From the NCBI GenBank assembly GCA_905182385.1, contig CAJJBS010000023.1, positions 1-13,843 on the forward strand: 13,843 bases of DNA, read 5' to 3'. The translations under genes were made by a program, and so were the position numbers. Under the pieces are notes generated by a model that searched no databases, was not told the DNA's origin, and saw only the letters and a list, made by a program, of their open reading frames with translations. Source of the stretch: Fidelibacterota bacterium TCS55. Its GTDB lineage: Bacteria > Fidelibacterota > Marinisomatia > Marinisomatales > TCS55. Positions 6,010 through 12,860 of this stretch are shown piece by piece (the stretch's first letter is position 1; every line of letters starts with the position of its first letter).

Positions 6010-7307
6010 GAACTCACACCATTTTTAATAATAGCTTCCATCGCATCAGAGAATCTATCGATTTCTTCAATAGTTGTATAAACATGAGGTGTTACTCTAC
6101 AACCTGTAAATTCAGGGTGGTTTATCGCAACAACGAAAATTTTATATTTATCCCAAAGTTCTTTTGAGACAGCAGAGGTCTCAATGCCTTTAATTTGAAC
6201 GGTTGCAATTGCGCAGCTTTTACCGGGTTTTAAACTAGTGTGAAGTTTAATTCTATCATTTTTAATTAATCTTTTAGCCCAACGATCTCTTAAGTAAGTT
6301 AAACGAGCTTCTTTATTTTTACTTCCAATACCTTGATGAAAAGTAAGTGCATCTCCAATAGCTATTTTATTTGGGCAAGGATGAGTTCCAATTTCTTCAA
6401 ATTTTCTAATATCATCTTTTCTGCATTCACCAGCTGCTTGCATTGGCCAAAGATCTGCTATTTTATTTTTTCGTACATAAAGCATACCCGTACCAAAAGG
6501 GGCAGAAAGCCATTTATGTAAACTTGTAGCATAATAATCGCATTCAAGATCATCAAGGTTAAAATCGAAATGAGCGAAAGTGTGTGCCCCATCAACGATA
6601 ACAGGAATATTATATTTTCTGGCCATCCTAACAACTTTTTTGACAGGAAGTATTTGACCAGTAATATTTATCATATGACACATTAAAATAAGTTTTGTTT
6701 TTGGGGTGATATTTTTTTCAAATAATTTTACAATCTCATTTTCATTTTCTGCAGGTATCGGAATTTTAAACTGTTTCATCACTATTCCGTCACGACATTC
6801 CCTTTGTTTAAAAGTACTGATCATTCGGCCATAATCTTGAGTTGTTGTTAGAACTTCATCTCCTTTTTTAAGATCAAATCCATTTTGACAGATTTGTAGT
6901 CCTTCTGATGCATTTCTAGTTAGGGCAATTTCTTCAGTATCACAATTAAAGAATCTAGCCATTCTTCTACGGACAGTTTCTTTTTGTGGCTCAAGAATTC
7001 GCCACATTGAATATGCTGGGGATGTATTAGAAAAATCTAGATATCTTTTTAATGCATTTTGGACTACAGTAGGAGAGGGACTTACGCCTCCATTATTTAA
7101 ATTTATTAAACCTCGATCTGCAGTGTATCCTTGTTGAATTTCTCGCCAGTAAGACTCGTCGCGAGCAACATCTTTGGGGTTGCCAACTGCAGTTTTAATT
7201 TTTGTGATGGCTTTAGCCATTAAAGTTGGATTAGAAATTGCAACTGTTGCTAAAGCAGCGGGTTTAGCTATTCTACCTAAAAACTCTCTCCGGTCAAGAT
7301 TACTCAT
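6006..7307 (-). CDS. Tat-signal class V aminotransferase-fold PLP enzyme (isopenicillin-N-epimerase/EgtE-like)
   Basis: The N-terminus DRREFLGRIA (residues 5-14), followed by a hydrophobic stretch, is a twin-arginine signal, so a folded, PLP-loaded enzyme is expected in the periplasm. The rest is a class V fold-type I PLP domain. It starts with INLNNGGVSPSP (about 68-79). ALTRNASEG (about 128-136) is the phosphate-binding region, CHMINITGQ is near 210, and VDGAHTFAHF holds PLP-ring Asp239. SLHKWLSAPFGTGMLYVR holds Lys265, the expected PLP lysine. EEIGTHPCP and the helix after it match CefD/EgtE-like members, which perform epimerisation or C-S lyase/desulfurase chemistry; the substrate here is not known. 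It has a strong AAGGAGG site and a recognisable promoter, and is the first gene of the RidA-que unit. Confidence 0.9.
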   Translation of the reverse strand: MSNLDRREFLGRIAKPAALATVAISNPTLMAKAITKIKTAVGNPKDVARDESYWREIQQGYTADRGLINLNNGGVSPSPTVVQNALKRYLDFSNTSPAYSMWRILEPQKETVRRRMARFFNCDTEEIALTRNASEGLQICQNGFDLKKGDEVLTTTQDYGRMISTFKQRECRDGIVMKQFKIPIPAENENEIVKLFEKNITPKTKLILMCHMINITGQILPVKKVVRMARKYNIPVIVDGAHTFAHFDFNLDDLECDYYATSLHKWLSAPFGTGMLYVRKNKIADLWPMQAAGECRKDDIRKFEEIGTHPCPNKIAIGDALTFHQGIGSKNKEARLTYLRDRWAKRLIKNDRIKLHTSLKPGKSCAIATVQIKGIETSAVSKELWDKYKIFVVAINHPEFTGCRVTPHVYTTIEEIDRFSDAMEAIIKNGVSS

Positions 7308-7311
7308 AACG

Positions 7312-7318
7312 CCTCCTT
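7312..7318 (-). promoter_or_regulatory. Strong Shine-Dalgarno site for the PLP-enzyme gene
   Basis: AAGGAGG on the minus strand, 4 nt before the ATG at 7307. It is the strongest ribosome site in the window; most other minus-strand genes have weak ones or none. It confirms the start that includes the Tat signal. Confidence 0.85.
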
Positions 7319-7340
7319 AAATAGTACTAAATGGTAGGCT

Positions 7341-7369
7341 AAAATACCCTCTGTGTTGCAATTTGTCAA
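7341..7369 (-). promoter_or_regulatory. Sigma70-type promoter for the PLP enzyme-ridA-que unit
   Basis: On the minus strand a perfect -35 box TTGACA (7364-7369) is followed after exactly 17 nt by TATTTT (7341-7346, 4 of 6 matches to the -10 consensus). This places the transcript start about 25 nt upstream of the PLP-enzyme ATG. The opposite strand reads TTGTCA at 7363-7368 but has no matching -10 at 16-18 nt, so I assign the pair to the minus strand only. Confidence 0.6.
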
Positions 7370-7453
7370 TTAAGAGCATTAAGAATCTTCATTTTTATAG
7401 TTACTATATATGTAAGTTCTTTCTATTATGAAGAATAAAAAGTAGGAGAGACT

Positions 7454-9520
7454 ATGTTAAGAAAATTTTTAATAATGCTACCCATTTTTGTTTTTGCCAT
7501 ACAAGAAAAAGCAGCTAAAGACTCTATTCGATTTATTTTTGAGCCTGACTCTTTAAACCTACATGTAGGTGAATCAGCTGAGATTACTATTAAAATGGTA
7601 ACGAATGATAATAAATTAACAGGCACACCATTTTTAATTTATGGTCAACCAAGAAGAGCCTTAGAAGCTTATCCTCGAATTAGTGACTCAACAGGCTTTG
7701 TAAAAGTAAAAGTAAAAGCATATAAGCCGGGTGCATTAAAACTGCGAACAAGAAGTATATCAGTTAAGCGAGAAGATAGGATTTTTGGTGAATTAAAAAT
7801 CACCGTACCAAAACCAAAGCTGAAGCGAATTGTATTTAATAATTCAATTGATAATCTTTATGAAGGGACAACTGTTAGGTTGGAACCCATAGTTTACGAT
7901 GAAGCAAATTTAATTAGAGATGAAGTTTTTGTGGAACTCTCTTCTTCTAATCCAAAAGTGGCTATAATTGATGGAATTGGAAACTTAATTACTCTCAAGT
8001 CAGGAAAGACAATAATTTCTGGGGAGGTAGATTCTTTATTTGCATCCATGGATTTAAAAGTAATTAAAAACCCTGTAAGGTCATTATTGCTTTCTTCGGA
8101 TCAAGATAAAATAAGAACAGGTGATGTTATTACATTTAAGGCCGTTGCTTATGATCGAAAGAATAGGGTTGTAAATGATGCACCTATTCAATTTTCATAT
8201 AAAGGTAAAGCAATCTATGGTATTGGTTTACCGGCCTCAGCACAAATAATGCCGGATGGTAGATTTGTAGCTGAAACTGAAGGCGTATATTCTGTTTCAG
8301 CTACTTCTAATGGATTTAATGTAAGCAAAAAAATTAAAGTTGGACCTCGAAATATTAGTAAAGATATTGAACTAATTGGACATGGACTGATTTCAAATGT
8401 TTATACATCTGATCTTTGGATTTGGCCAGGAATAGGAAAACATAAGGGTAAGGATTTTGCTGTAACAGGAACTTGGGGCTCAAATGGCGAAGCCTATTTT
8501 TGGGATATAAGTGACCCCTCAAATATGATAATAATTGATACTGTTACAGTGGATGCACGTACGGTAAATGATGTAAAAATTTCAAAAGATGGAAAAATTG
8601 GTGTAATAAGTAGAGAAGGCGCATCTAATCGTAAAAATGGATTTGTAATATTAGATGTATCGGATCCATATAATGTAGAGATACTATCAACGTTTAATGA
8701 TGATATGACTGGTGGTGTACATAATACATTTATTTATGAAAACCATGTTTTTGCTGTAAACAATGGAAGAAAATATGATATTATTAATATTCAAGATCCT
8801 AAAAATCCTTTTCGAGTTGGAGTCTATGAATTAAATACTCCAGGTCATAGTATTCATGATGTTTGGGTGGAAGATGGAATAGCATATTCTTCTAATTGGG
8901 CCGATGGTGTTCATGCTGTCGATGTTGGAGGTTTAAAATTCAGTGAAAAGAATCAGAAAAAAATAAAATTCAATCCACTTTTATTAAAAGCGGGGCAAGG
9001 AAGCCCTTCAAATCCAGTTCCTTTAGCTAACATGGTTGATCCAAATGGACATAATCATGCAGCTTTCCCTTTTAAAAGTCAATCATCGGATAAATTTTAT
9101 ATTATTGGTGGAGATGAATGGTTTCCTTGGAGATATCCAAATAAACCAAGGCCATACCAACCGCGAGGAGGCTTTCATTTTTTAGATTTTACGGATATTA
9201 ATAATCCGAAAGAAGAAGCAGTGTATACGATAACTGAAGCTGGTTCTCATAACCATTGGATAGAGGGAGATACTCTTTACGCTGCGTATTATAATGGAGG
9301 ATTAAGAATAGTTGATATATCTGGAGAATTGCTTGGAGATTTATATAGACAGGGACGTGAGATCGCTTTTTATCAAACAGGACATCCTGAGGGGCATATT
9401 AAAAATTCACCTAATGTTTGGGGAACGATTCCCTATAAAGGCTATATATTTTTCTCAGATATGTACAGTGGTCTATATTGTGTCAAGCTAGTTGACAAGA
9501 AAAAAGTAATTACCCCATAA
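7454..9520 (+). CDS. Secreted Ig-like domain and LVIVD-repeat beta-propeller protein
   Basis: This 688-residue protein has a basic-hydrophobic N-terminus (MLRKFLIMLPIFVFA) fitting a Sec signal peptide cut near residue 15. Residues about 24-118, 122-205 and 208-297 look like three Ig-like beta domains. The second is closest to BIG2 (EGTTVRLEPIVYDE, then ISGEVDS near its end). Residues about 305-682 form a propeller of LVIVD-like blades: YFWDISDPSN, FVILDVSDPYN, YDIINIQDPKNP, FHFLDFTDINNP and LRIVDISGE. Strands before these motifs repeat His-Asn/His-Asp pairs. No C-terminal sorting domain or membrane anchor is visible, so it is probably periplasmic or surface-exposed. AGGAGAG ends 3 nt before the ATG. 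It is divergent from the PLP-enzyme gene (146 nt apart). Function unknown; LVIVD proteins are generally surface proteins of undefined role. Confidence 0.88.
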   Translation: MLRKFLIMLPIFVFAIQEKAAKDSIRFIFEPDSLNLHVGESAEITIKMVTNDNKLTGTPFLIYGQPRRALEAYPRISDSTGFVKVKVKAYKPGALKLRTRSISVKREDRIFGELKITVPKPKLKRIVFNNSIDNLYEGTTVRLEPIVYDEANLIRDEVFVELSSSNPKVAIIDGIGNLITLKSGKTIISGEVDSLFASMDLKVIKNPVRSLLLSSDQDKIRTGDVITFKAVAYDRKNRVVNDAPIQFSYKGKAIYGIGLPASAQIMPDGRFVAETEGVYSVSATSNGFNVSKKIKVGPRNISKDIELIGHGLISNVYTSDLWIWPGIGKHKGKDFAVTGTWGSNGEAYFWDISDPSNMIIIDTVTVDARTVNDVKISKDGKIGVISREGASNRKNGFVILDVSDPYNVEILSTFNDDMTGGVHNTFIYENHVFAVNNGRKYDIINIQDPKNPFRVGVYELNTPGHSIHDVWVEDGIAYSSNWADGVHAVDVGGLKFSEKNQKKIKFNPLLLKAGQGSPSNPVPLANMVDPNGHNHAAFPFKSQSSDKFYIIGGDEWFPWRYPNKPRPYQPRGGFHFLDFTDINNPKEEAVYTITEAGSHNHWIEGDTLYAAYYNGGLRIVDISGELLGDLYRQGREIAFYQTGHPEGHIKNSPNVWGTIPYKGYIFFSDMYSGLYCVKLVDKKKVITP

Positions 9521-9581
9521 TAATACTTTTTTTTAAAAAAATATTAAAAACGCAAAAAAATTGAACAAACTTTATTCACCC

Positions 9582-9596
9582 TAAAGTGTCACTTTA
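9582..9596. repeat. Perfect 15-nt palindrome, operator-like
   Basis: TAAAGTG-T-CACTTTA, seven-base arms around one central T. A one-base loop makes an RNA hairpin unlikely, so a binding site for a dimeric regulator is a better reading. It lies about 45 nt before the promoter-like pair at 9639-9668. Confidence 0.35.
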
Positions 9597-9638
9597 AGCT
9601 TAGTAATAAAATTATTTTAGAAATTCAAAGATTCTCTA

Positions 9639-9668
9639 TTGCCTTCCATTTTTTTATGCCGTTATATT
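9639..9668 (+). promoter_or_regulatory. Promoter-like pair upstream of ssrA
   Basis: TTGCCT (9639-9644; 4 of 6 to the -35 consensus) and TATATT (9663-9668; 5 of 6 to the -10 consensus) with an 18-nt gap. Transcription would start near 9675, either giving a small RNA ending at the hairpin at 9779-9830 or a long 5' leader of tmRNA to be trimmed at 9861. Confidence 0.4.
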
Positions 9669-9674
9669 AGGGTG

Positions 9675-9830
9675 CTTCTTTTAATAGAATTCATTTAGAG
9701 TTATATTTTAAGAAGTTGGCAAGTGAAAAAGTGATAGGGCTCTGGGTTGGCGTTTGGAGCCTTATAATTAAGAAATTAGCCGCAGTATTTTCAGAAAAAT
9801 TGGAGATTCTGCGGCATTTCTATTTTTATT
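9675..9830 (+). ncRNA. Possible small structured RNA (or ssrA leader)
   Basis: Between the promoter-like pair and ssrA the sequence has a 9-bp stem ATAGGGCTC / GAGCCTTAT (one G-T pair, 14-nt loop, 9734-9765). It is followed by a 7-bp GC-rich stem with a T-rich tail. This local GC richness stands out in an AT-rich spacer. It matches no RNA family I recognise: not SRP RNA, RNase P or 6S by eye. Existence as a separate transcript is speculative. Confidence 0.25.
9779..9830 (+). terminator. Terminator-like hairpin before ssrA
   Basis: Perfect 7-bp stem GCCGCAG (9779-9785) with CTGCGGC (9809-9815), a 23-nt loop, then ATTTCTATTTTTATT. The T-tract is interrupted and the loop large, so termination may be partial. 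It could stop read-through from the LVIVD gene or end a small RNA. Confidence 0.45.
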
Positions 9831-9860
9831 ACATAAATTATATTTTAGATTTTTGATAAT

Positions 9861-10218
9861 GGGGGCGATCGGTTTCGACGGGATATGCGTCGTGTTAAAT
9901 TGCATGTCGAGGTCCAGGATCTCGTTAATCACCTGGAAAAACCATAAATGCCGATAACGGCTATATGGCCGCAGCTTAATTAATTAAGTAAGATGGCCCG
10001 TCCTGAAAGGAGTGCGTCTATGGCTTCTTTTAAGGGCGTCAAATACATAGACTAGTTCTAATTTTTTGTCTGGGATATTAGAATAAAAATTAATCAGACT
10101 TTGCTTATAGTGGCCGAGTCAACAGGGCAGTTATAAGTGAGCATAAACTGATTGACTAAGCATGTAGGTATTTTTCGGGATTCTATTTCGGACGGGAGTT
10201 CAATTCTCCCCGCCTCCA
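9861..10218 (+). ncRNA. ssrA: tmRNA (one-piece)
   Basis: tmRNA rescues stalled ribosomes by tagging the unfinished protein. The 5' end GGGGGCGATCGGTTTCGACG is the conserved tmRNA start. Its GGGGGCG pairs with CGCCTCC at 10211-10217 (one G-T pair), followed by discriminator A. The T arm GGGAG-TTCAATT-CTCCC is perfect, so both tRNA-like halves are present in the usual order and the RNA is not circularly permuted. Length is about 358 nt. CCA is not fully encoded (the DNA reads A then CAT). The tag frame starts at GCC (9950). The 3' end lies 2 nt from the stop codon of the convergent MarC gene, so any terminator must fall inside marC. Confidence 0.97.
9950..9979 (+). other. tmRNA tag-peptide reading frame
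   Basis: Resume codon GCC after CCATAAAT, encoding ADNGYMAAA then TAA. With the charged alanine the tag is (A)ADNGYMAAA. Further in-window stops follow in TTAATTAAGTAA. The frame is the only one ending in alanines as tags do. The last three residues are AAA, where most tags have LAA or VAA. Confidence 0.85.
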
Positions 10219-10220
10219 CA

Positions 10221-10868
10221 TTATTGTAAACGTGTTATGATTGTCTCTACGCCATTAATAACAAACTGAACAGCAATAACCATAAGTATAAGGCCCATAA
10301 TTCTTTGTATGACGCGCATTCCTGTAACACCAATTTTTTTACTAACCTGATCACCTGCACGTAGAACAAAATAAAAGATAATCATTGTTATTATTACAGC
10401 AAGTAAAAGAGTTCCAATGCTAAAAGTAGAGGGAGCTTTGCCTGATAAAAGCATCACCCCGGTAATAGCTCCAGGCCCAGCTATTAATGGTACTCCAATA
10501 GGACTAATAGCAATTTCATCAGTTTCTTTGAATTCTTCAATCTCAGTATCCGTTGTTCTTGAACGACCAACTTGTGCCTCAAGCATTCTTAAACCACTTC
10601 TGAAAAATAAGATTCCACCCATTATTTGAAAGGCTTCTATAGTAATTCCATATAAATTAAATATAATAGATCCTAAAAAAGTAAATACCATCAAAGTTAT
10701 CGTACCTGTAGCAATTCCTTTTGTAGCAATTTGAAGTTTTTCTTTTTTAGAAAACCGTTCTGTCATTACAACAAAAATTGGTGCTATACCTAAAGGGTTA
10801 ATCAGAGTTAATAATGTTGAGAGGCATAAGACTAAAAATTGAAATTCAACATCTAAAAGATATTGCAT
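10221..10868 (-). CDS. MarC-family integral membrane protein
   Basis: The product (215 residues) is hydrophobic with about six membrane helices and the family sequence STLLTLINPLGIAPIF near the N-terminus. QIMGGILFFRSGLRML lies in the middle, and IGVPLIAGPGAITGVM begins the second half. The family has the NPLG and AGPG repeat signatures, one per half. MarC/YchE/YhgN proteins were once linked to multiple antibiotic resistance, but that role is not supported and the function is unknown. The frame also allows GTG at 10871, one codon earlier. I choose the ATG at 10868, which forms the common TGATG stop-start overlap with argS. It converges on ssrA with no space for a terminator between them. Confidence 0.93.
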   Translation of the reverse strand: MQYLLDVEFQFLVLCLSTLLTLINPLGIAPIFVVMTERFSKKEKLQIATKGIATGTITLMVFTFLGSIIFNLYGITIEAFQIMGGILFFRSGLRMLEAQVGRSRTTDTEIEEFKETDEIAISPIGVPLIAGPGAITGVMLLSGKAPSTFSIGTLLLAVIITMIIFYFVLRAGDQVSKKIGVTGMRVIQRIMGLILMVIAVQFVINGVETIITRLQ

Positions 10869-12496
10869 CACATTCTTTCTGGAGCTGTTATCCCTAATAT
10901 AGCTAAGCCATTACCTAAAACAATCTTAACCGCTTGAATAAGAGAAATTCTAGATTCAGTAAGGTCAACATCTTCAGTAATCACTCTACAATCAGAATAA
11001 AACTTGTGAAAATTATTAGCTGTTTCATACAAATAAGTGGCTATCGTTTGAGGTTCTAGAGTTGTTCTAGAATTTTCAATAATTTGAGGAAATTGTTCAA
11101 GTTTTTTTAGTAATCGTAATTCAGATTGATGTTGAAGCAATGATGAATCATAGCTATTTAATATAGGATTATCAAGGGACTCATAGCGTTTTATTATATT
11201 ACAAATACGTGCATGAGCATATTGTAAATAATAGACGGGATTCTTTTCAGATTGATCTGTGGCCAGATCTAAATCAAAATTTAAATGAGAATTCATTCCA
11301 CGCATCACAAAAAAATACCTTAGAACATCTGAATTAACTTCTTCTACTAATTCATCCATGGTAACAAAATTTGCTTTACGTGTTGACATTTTCACTTTTT
11401 CACCTGCACGTAATAATGTGACGAATTGATATAAAAGAACATGTATATGATCAGTCTTTAATCCTAGTGCCTCAAGTGCAATTAATACATCTGGGTAAGT
11501 ATCTGCATGATCTGCACCGAAAATATCAATTATTAAATTATACCCACGATTTATTTTATCTTGATGGTAAACTGTATCTGGAACACGATAGGTTGGTTCT
11601 CCACTACTTTTTATATAAACACGATCTTGATCTTTTCCTAAAGAAGTTGATCGAAACCAAGTTGCACCATCTTTTTCATAAATAAGATCTTTTGATTTCA
11701 TTTCAGATAAAAACTTGTCAATTTGTCCATTTTCATAAAAAGACTTTTCATTAGAAAATCGATCAAATTCTATTCCAATATTTAGTAAGCTTTTCTTTAT
11801 GTCCTTGAAAATAGATTCTTCAGCAAAATCTTTAAATTTAGGGTCATTTATTTTTAAAGCCTTACCATGCTTTTTAATAATTAATTTTGCTATTTCTATA
11901 ATATATAATCCTTCATAACCATCTTCTGGAAAATCAGATTTTTTACCAATTAATTCCATGTATCTAAATTGAACAGACTCTCCAAGTATTCGCATTTGTC
12001 TACCCGCATCATTAAAATAATATTCTCGTGTTACTTCATACCCGTTCCATTCTAGAATATTTGCAACAGTATCTCCTAAAACTGCATTTCTACCATGTCC
12101 AACAGTTAGAGGACCGGTAGGATTTGCACTGACAAATTCAACATTTGCTTTCTGACCATTCCCATATTTATTTACTCCATAACTATTATTAGAAAGAATG
12201 TCACTAAGAACTTGATAATAGTAGGAAGAACTAATTTTAAAATTTATAAACCCTGGATTCGTAACTGTAATATTATCAATCATAGCCTCTGATTGATTGA
12301 TGACTTTTTTAATCTCTTCTCCAATTTGCATTGGATTTATTTTTAGTTCTTTGCTTAAAATTAAGGGTAGACTTGTAGAAATATCTCCAAATTCAGGGTT
12401 TTTAGATGGAGAGAGTTTAATCTCTTTATCTGGGTAACCTAGAGTTGAAAGAGCTTTAATCAGAGTTTGATTTAATAGAGATAAAATCTTCATCAT
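10868..12496 (-). CDS. argS: Arginyl-tRNA synthetase
   Basis: ArgS charges tRNA-Arg with arginine in the cytoplasm. The 542-residue product has the N-terminal tRNA D-loop-recognition domain (about 1-90). The class I catalytic core follows, with FVSANPTGPLTVGHGR (about 121-136, HIGH-like VGHGR) and KMSTR (369-373, the ArgS form of KMSKS). The helical anticodon-binding domain (about 400-542) ends in the family's APERM C-terminus. It is intact. The start is ATG at 12496 (or the adjacent ATG at 12493). No later Met occurs until about residue 56, and the N-terminal helix would be lost, so the 41-nt overlap with rsfS appears real. The ribosome site is weak, suggesting translation depends on rsfS. 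Confidence 0.97.
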   Translation of the reverse strand: MMKILSLLNQTLIKALSTLGYPDKEIKLSPSKNPEFGDISTSLPLILSKELKINPMQIGEEIKKVINQSEAMIDNITVTNPGFINFKISSSYYYQVLSDILSNNSYGVNKYGNGQKANVEFVSANPTGPLTVGHGRNAVLGDTVANILEWNGYEVTREYYFNDAGRQMRILGESVQFRYMELIGKKSDFPEDGYEGLYIIEIAKLIIKKHGKALKINDPKFKDFAEESIFKDIKKSLLNIGIEFDRFSNEKSFYENGQIDKFLSEMKSKDLIYEKDGATWFRSTSLGKDQDRVYIKSSGEPTYRVPDTVYHQDKINRGYNLIIDIFGADHADTYPDVLIALEALGLKTDHIHVLLYQFVTLLRAGEKVKMSTRKANFVTMDELVEEVNSDVLRYFFVMRGMNSHLNFDLDLATDQSEKNPVYYLQYAHARICNIIKRYESLDNPILNSYDSSLLQHQSELRLLKKLEQFPQIIENSRTTLEPQTIATYLYETANNFHKFYSDCRVITEDVDLTESRISLIQAVKIVLGNGLAILGITAPERM

Positions 12497-12851
12497 TATA
12501 TTCTATTTTTGGTGCATCACCCCAAAGCTTTTCAATATTATAATAGTTTCGTTCAGTTGTTTTAAATACATGTACAATAACATCAATGTAATCAAGTAAA
12601 ACCCAATTTAATTGTTCATAACCTTCAATTCTAATAGGTTTATGATCTGTACTCCTTCTAATGCTATCAGCAATTGCTTTTACCTGAATATCTGTATCTG
12701 CTGAGCATATTACAAATTGATCTGTAAAACTTGTAAGTTTTTCCACATTTATACTAATTACGTTTTCAGCTTTTTTAGCCAAAGCATATTTAGAAATTTG
12801 ATTAGCTAGGTCACTTGAAGTGACAGCATTAGGAGTTGAAGAAGATGGCAA
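12456..12851 (-). CDS. rsfS: Ribosomal silencing factor RsfS (iojap/YbeB family)
   Basis: RsfS binds ribosomal protein L14 on the 50S subunit and blocks subunit joining under starvation. The 131-residue product shows the family core: KKAENVISINVEKLTSFTDQF (about 26-46), FVICSADTDIQVKAIADSI (46-64) and EGYEQLNWVLLDYIDVIVHVF (76-96). RNYYNIEKLWGDA (101-113) follows. The start is TTG at 12851: an in-frame TAA lies three codons upstream, and no ATG or GTG lies before the conserved domain. No Shine-Dalgarno site is visible. It begins 9 nt after the LytR_C-domain gene and its last 41 nt double as the start of argS. The C-terminal tail (about 117-131) is variable in the family, which makes such an overlap tolerable. 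Confidence 0.95.
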   Translation of the reverse strand: MPSSSTPNAVTSSDLANQISKYALAKKAENVISINVEKLTSFTDQFVICSADTDIQVKAIADSIRRSTDHKPIRIEGYEQLNWVLLDYIDVIVHVFKTTERNYYNIEKLWGDAPKIEYNDEDFISIKSNSD

Positions 12852-12860
12852 ATTAATTTA

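Larger units (their letters stand above)
9521..9860. other. Non-coding region between the LVIVD gene and ssrA
   Basis: No coding frame of note lies in these 340 nt. Just after the stop codon is an AT-only imperfect palindrome with eight T then seven A (9522-9545), possibly a weak terminator. Further on are a perfect odd palindrome (9582-9596), a promoter-like pair (9639-9668) and two hairpins (9734-9765 and 9779-9815), each described separately. A close-in ssrA promoter may also exist (TATATT near 9839), but its -35 box is poor. Confidence 0.7.

Noticed and set aside
6333..6521. Plus-strand frame inside the PLP-enzyme gene
   Set aside because: Antisense to a well-supported CDS, including the PLP-lysine region; no domain.
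7426..7626. Minus-strand frame overlapping the start of the propeller gene
   Set aside because: Antisense to the signal peptide and first Ig-like domain of a gene with a good ribosome site.
10417..11685. Plus-strand frames 10417-10629 and 11467-11685 inside marC and argS
   Set aside because: Antisense shadows of well-supported genes.
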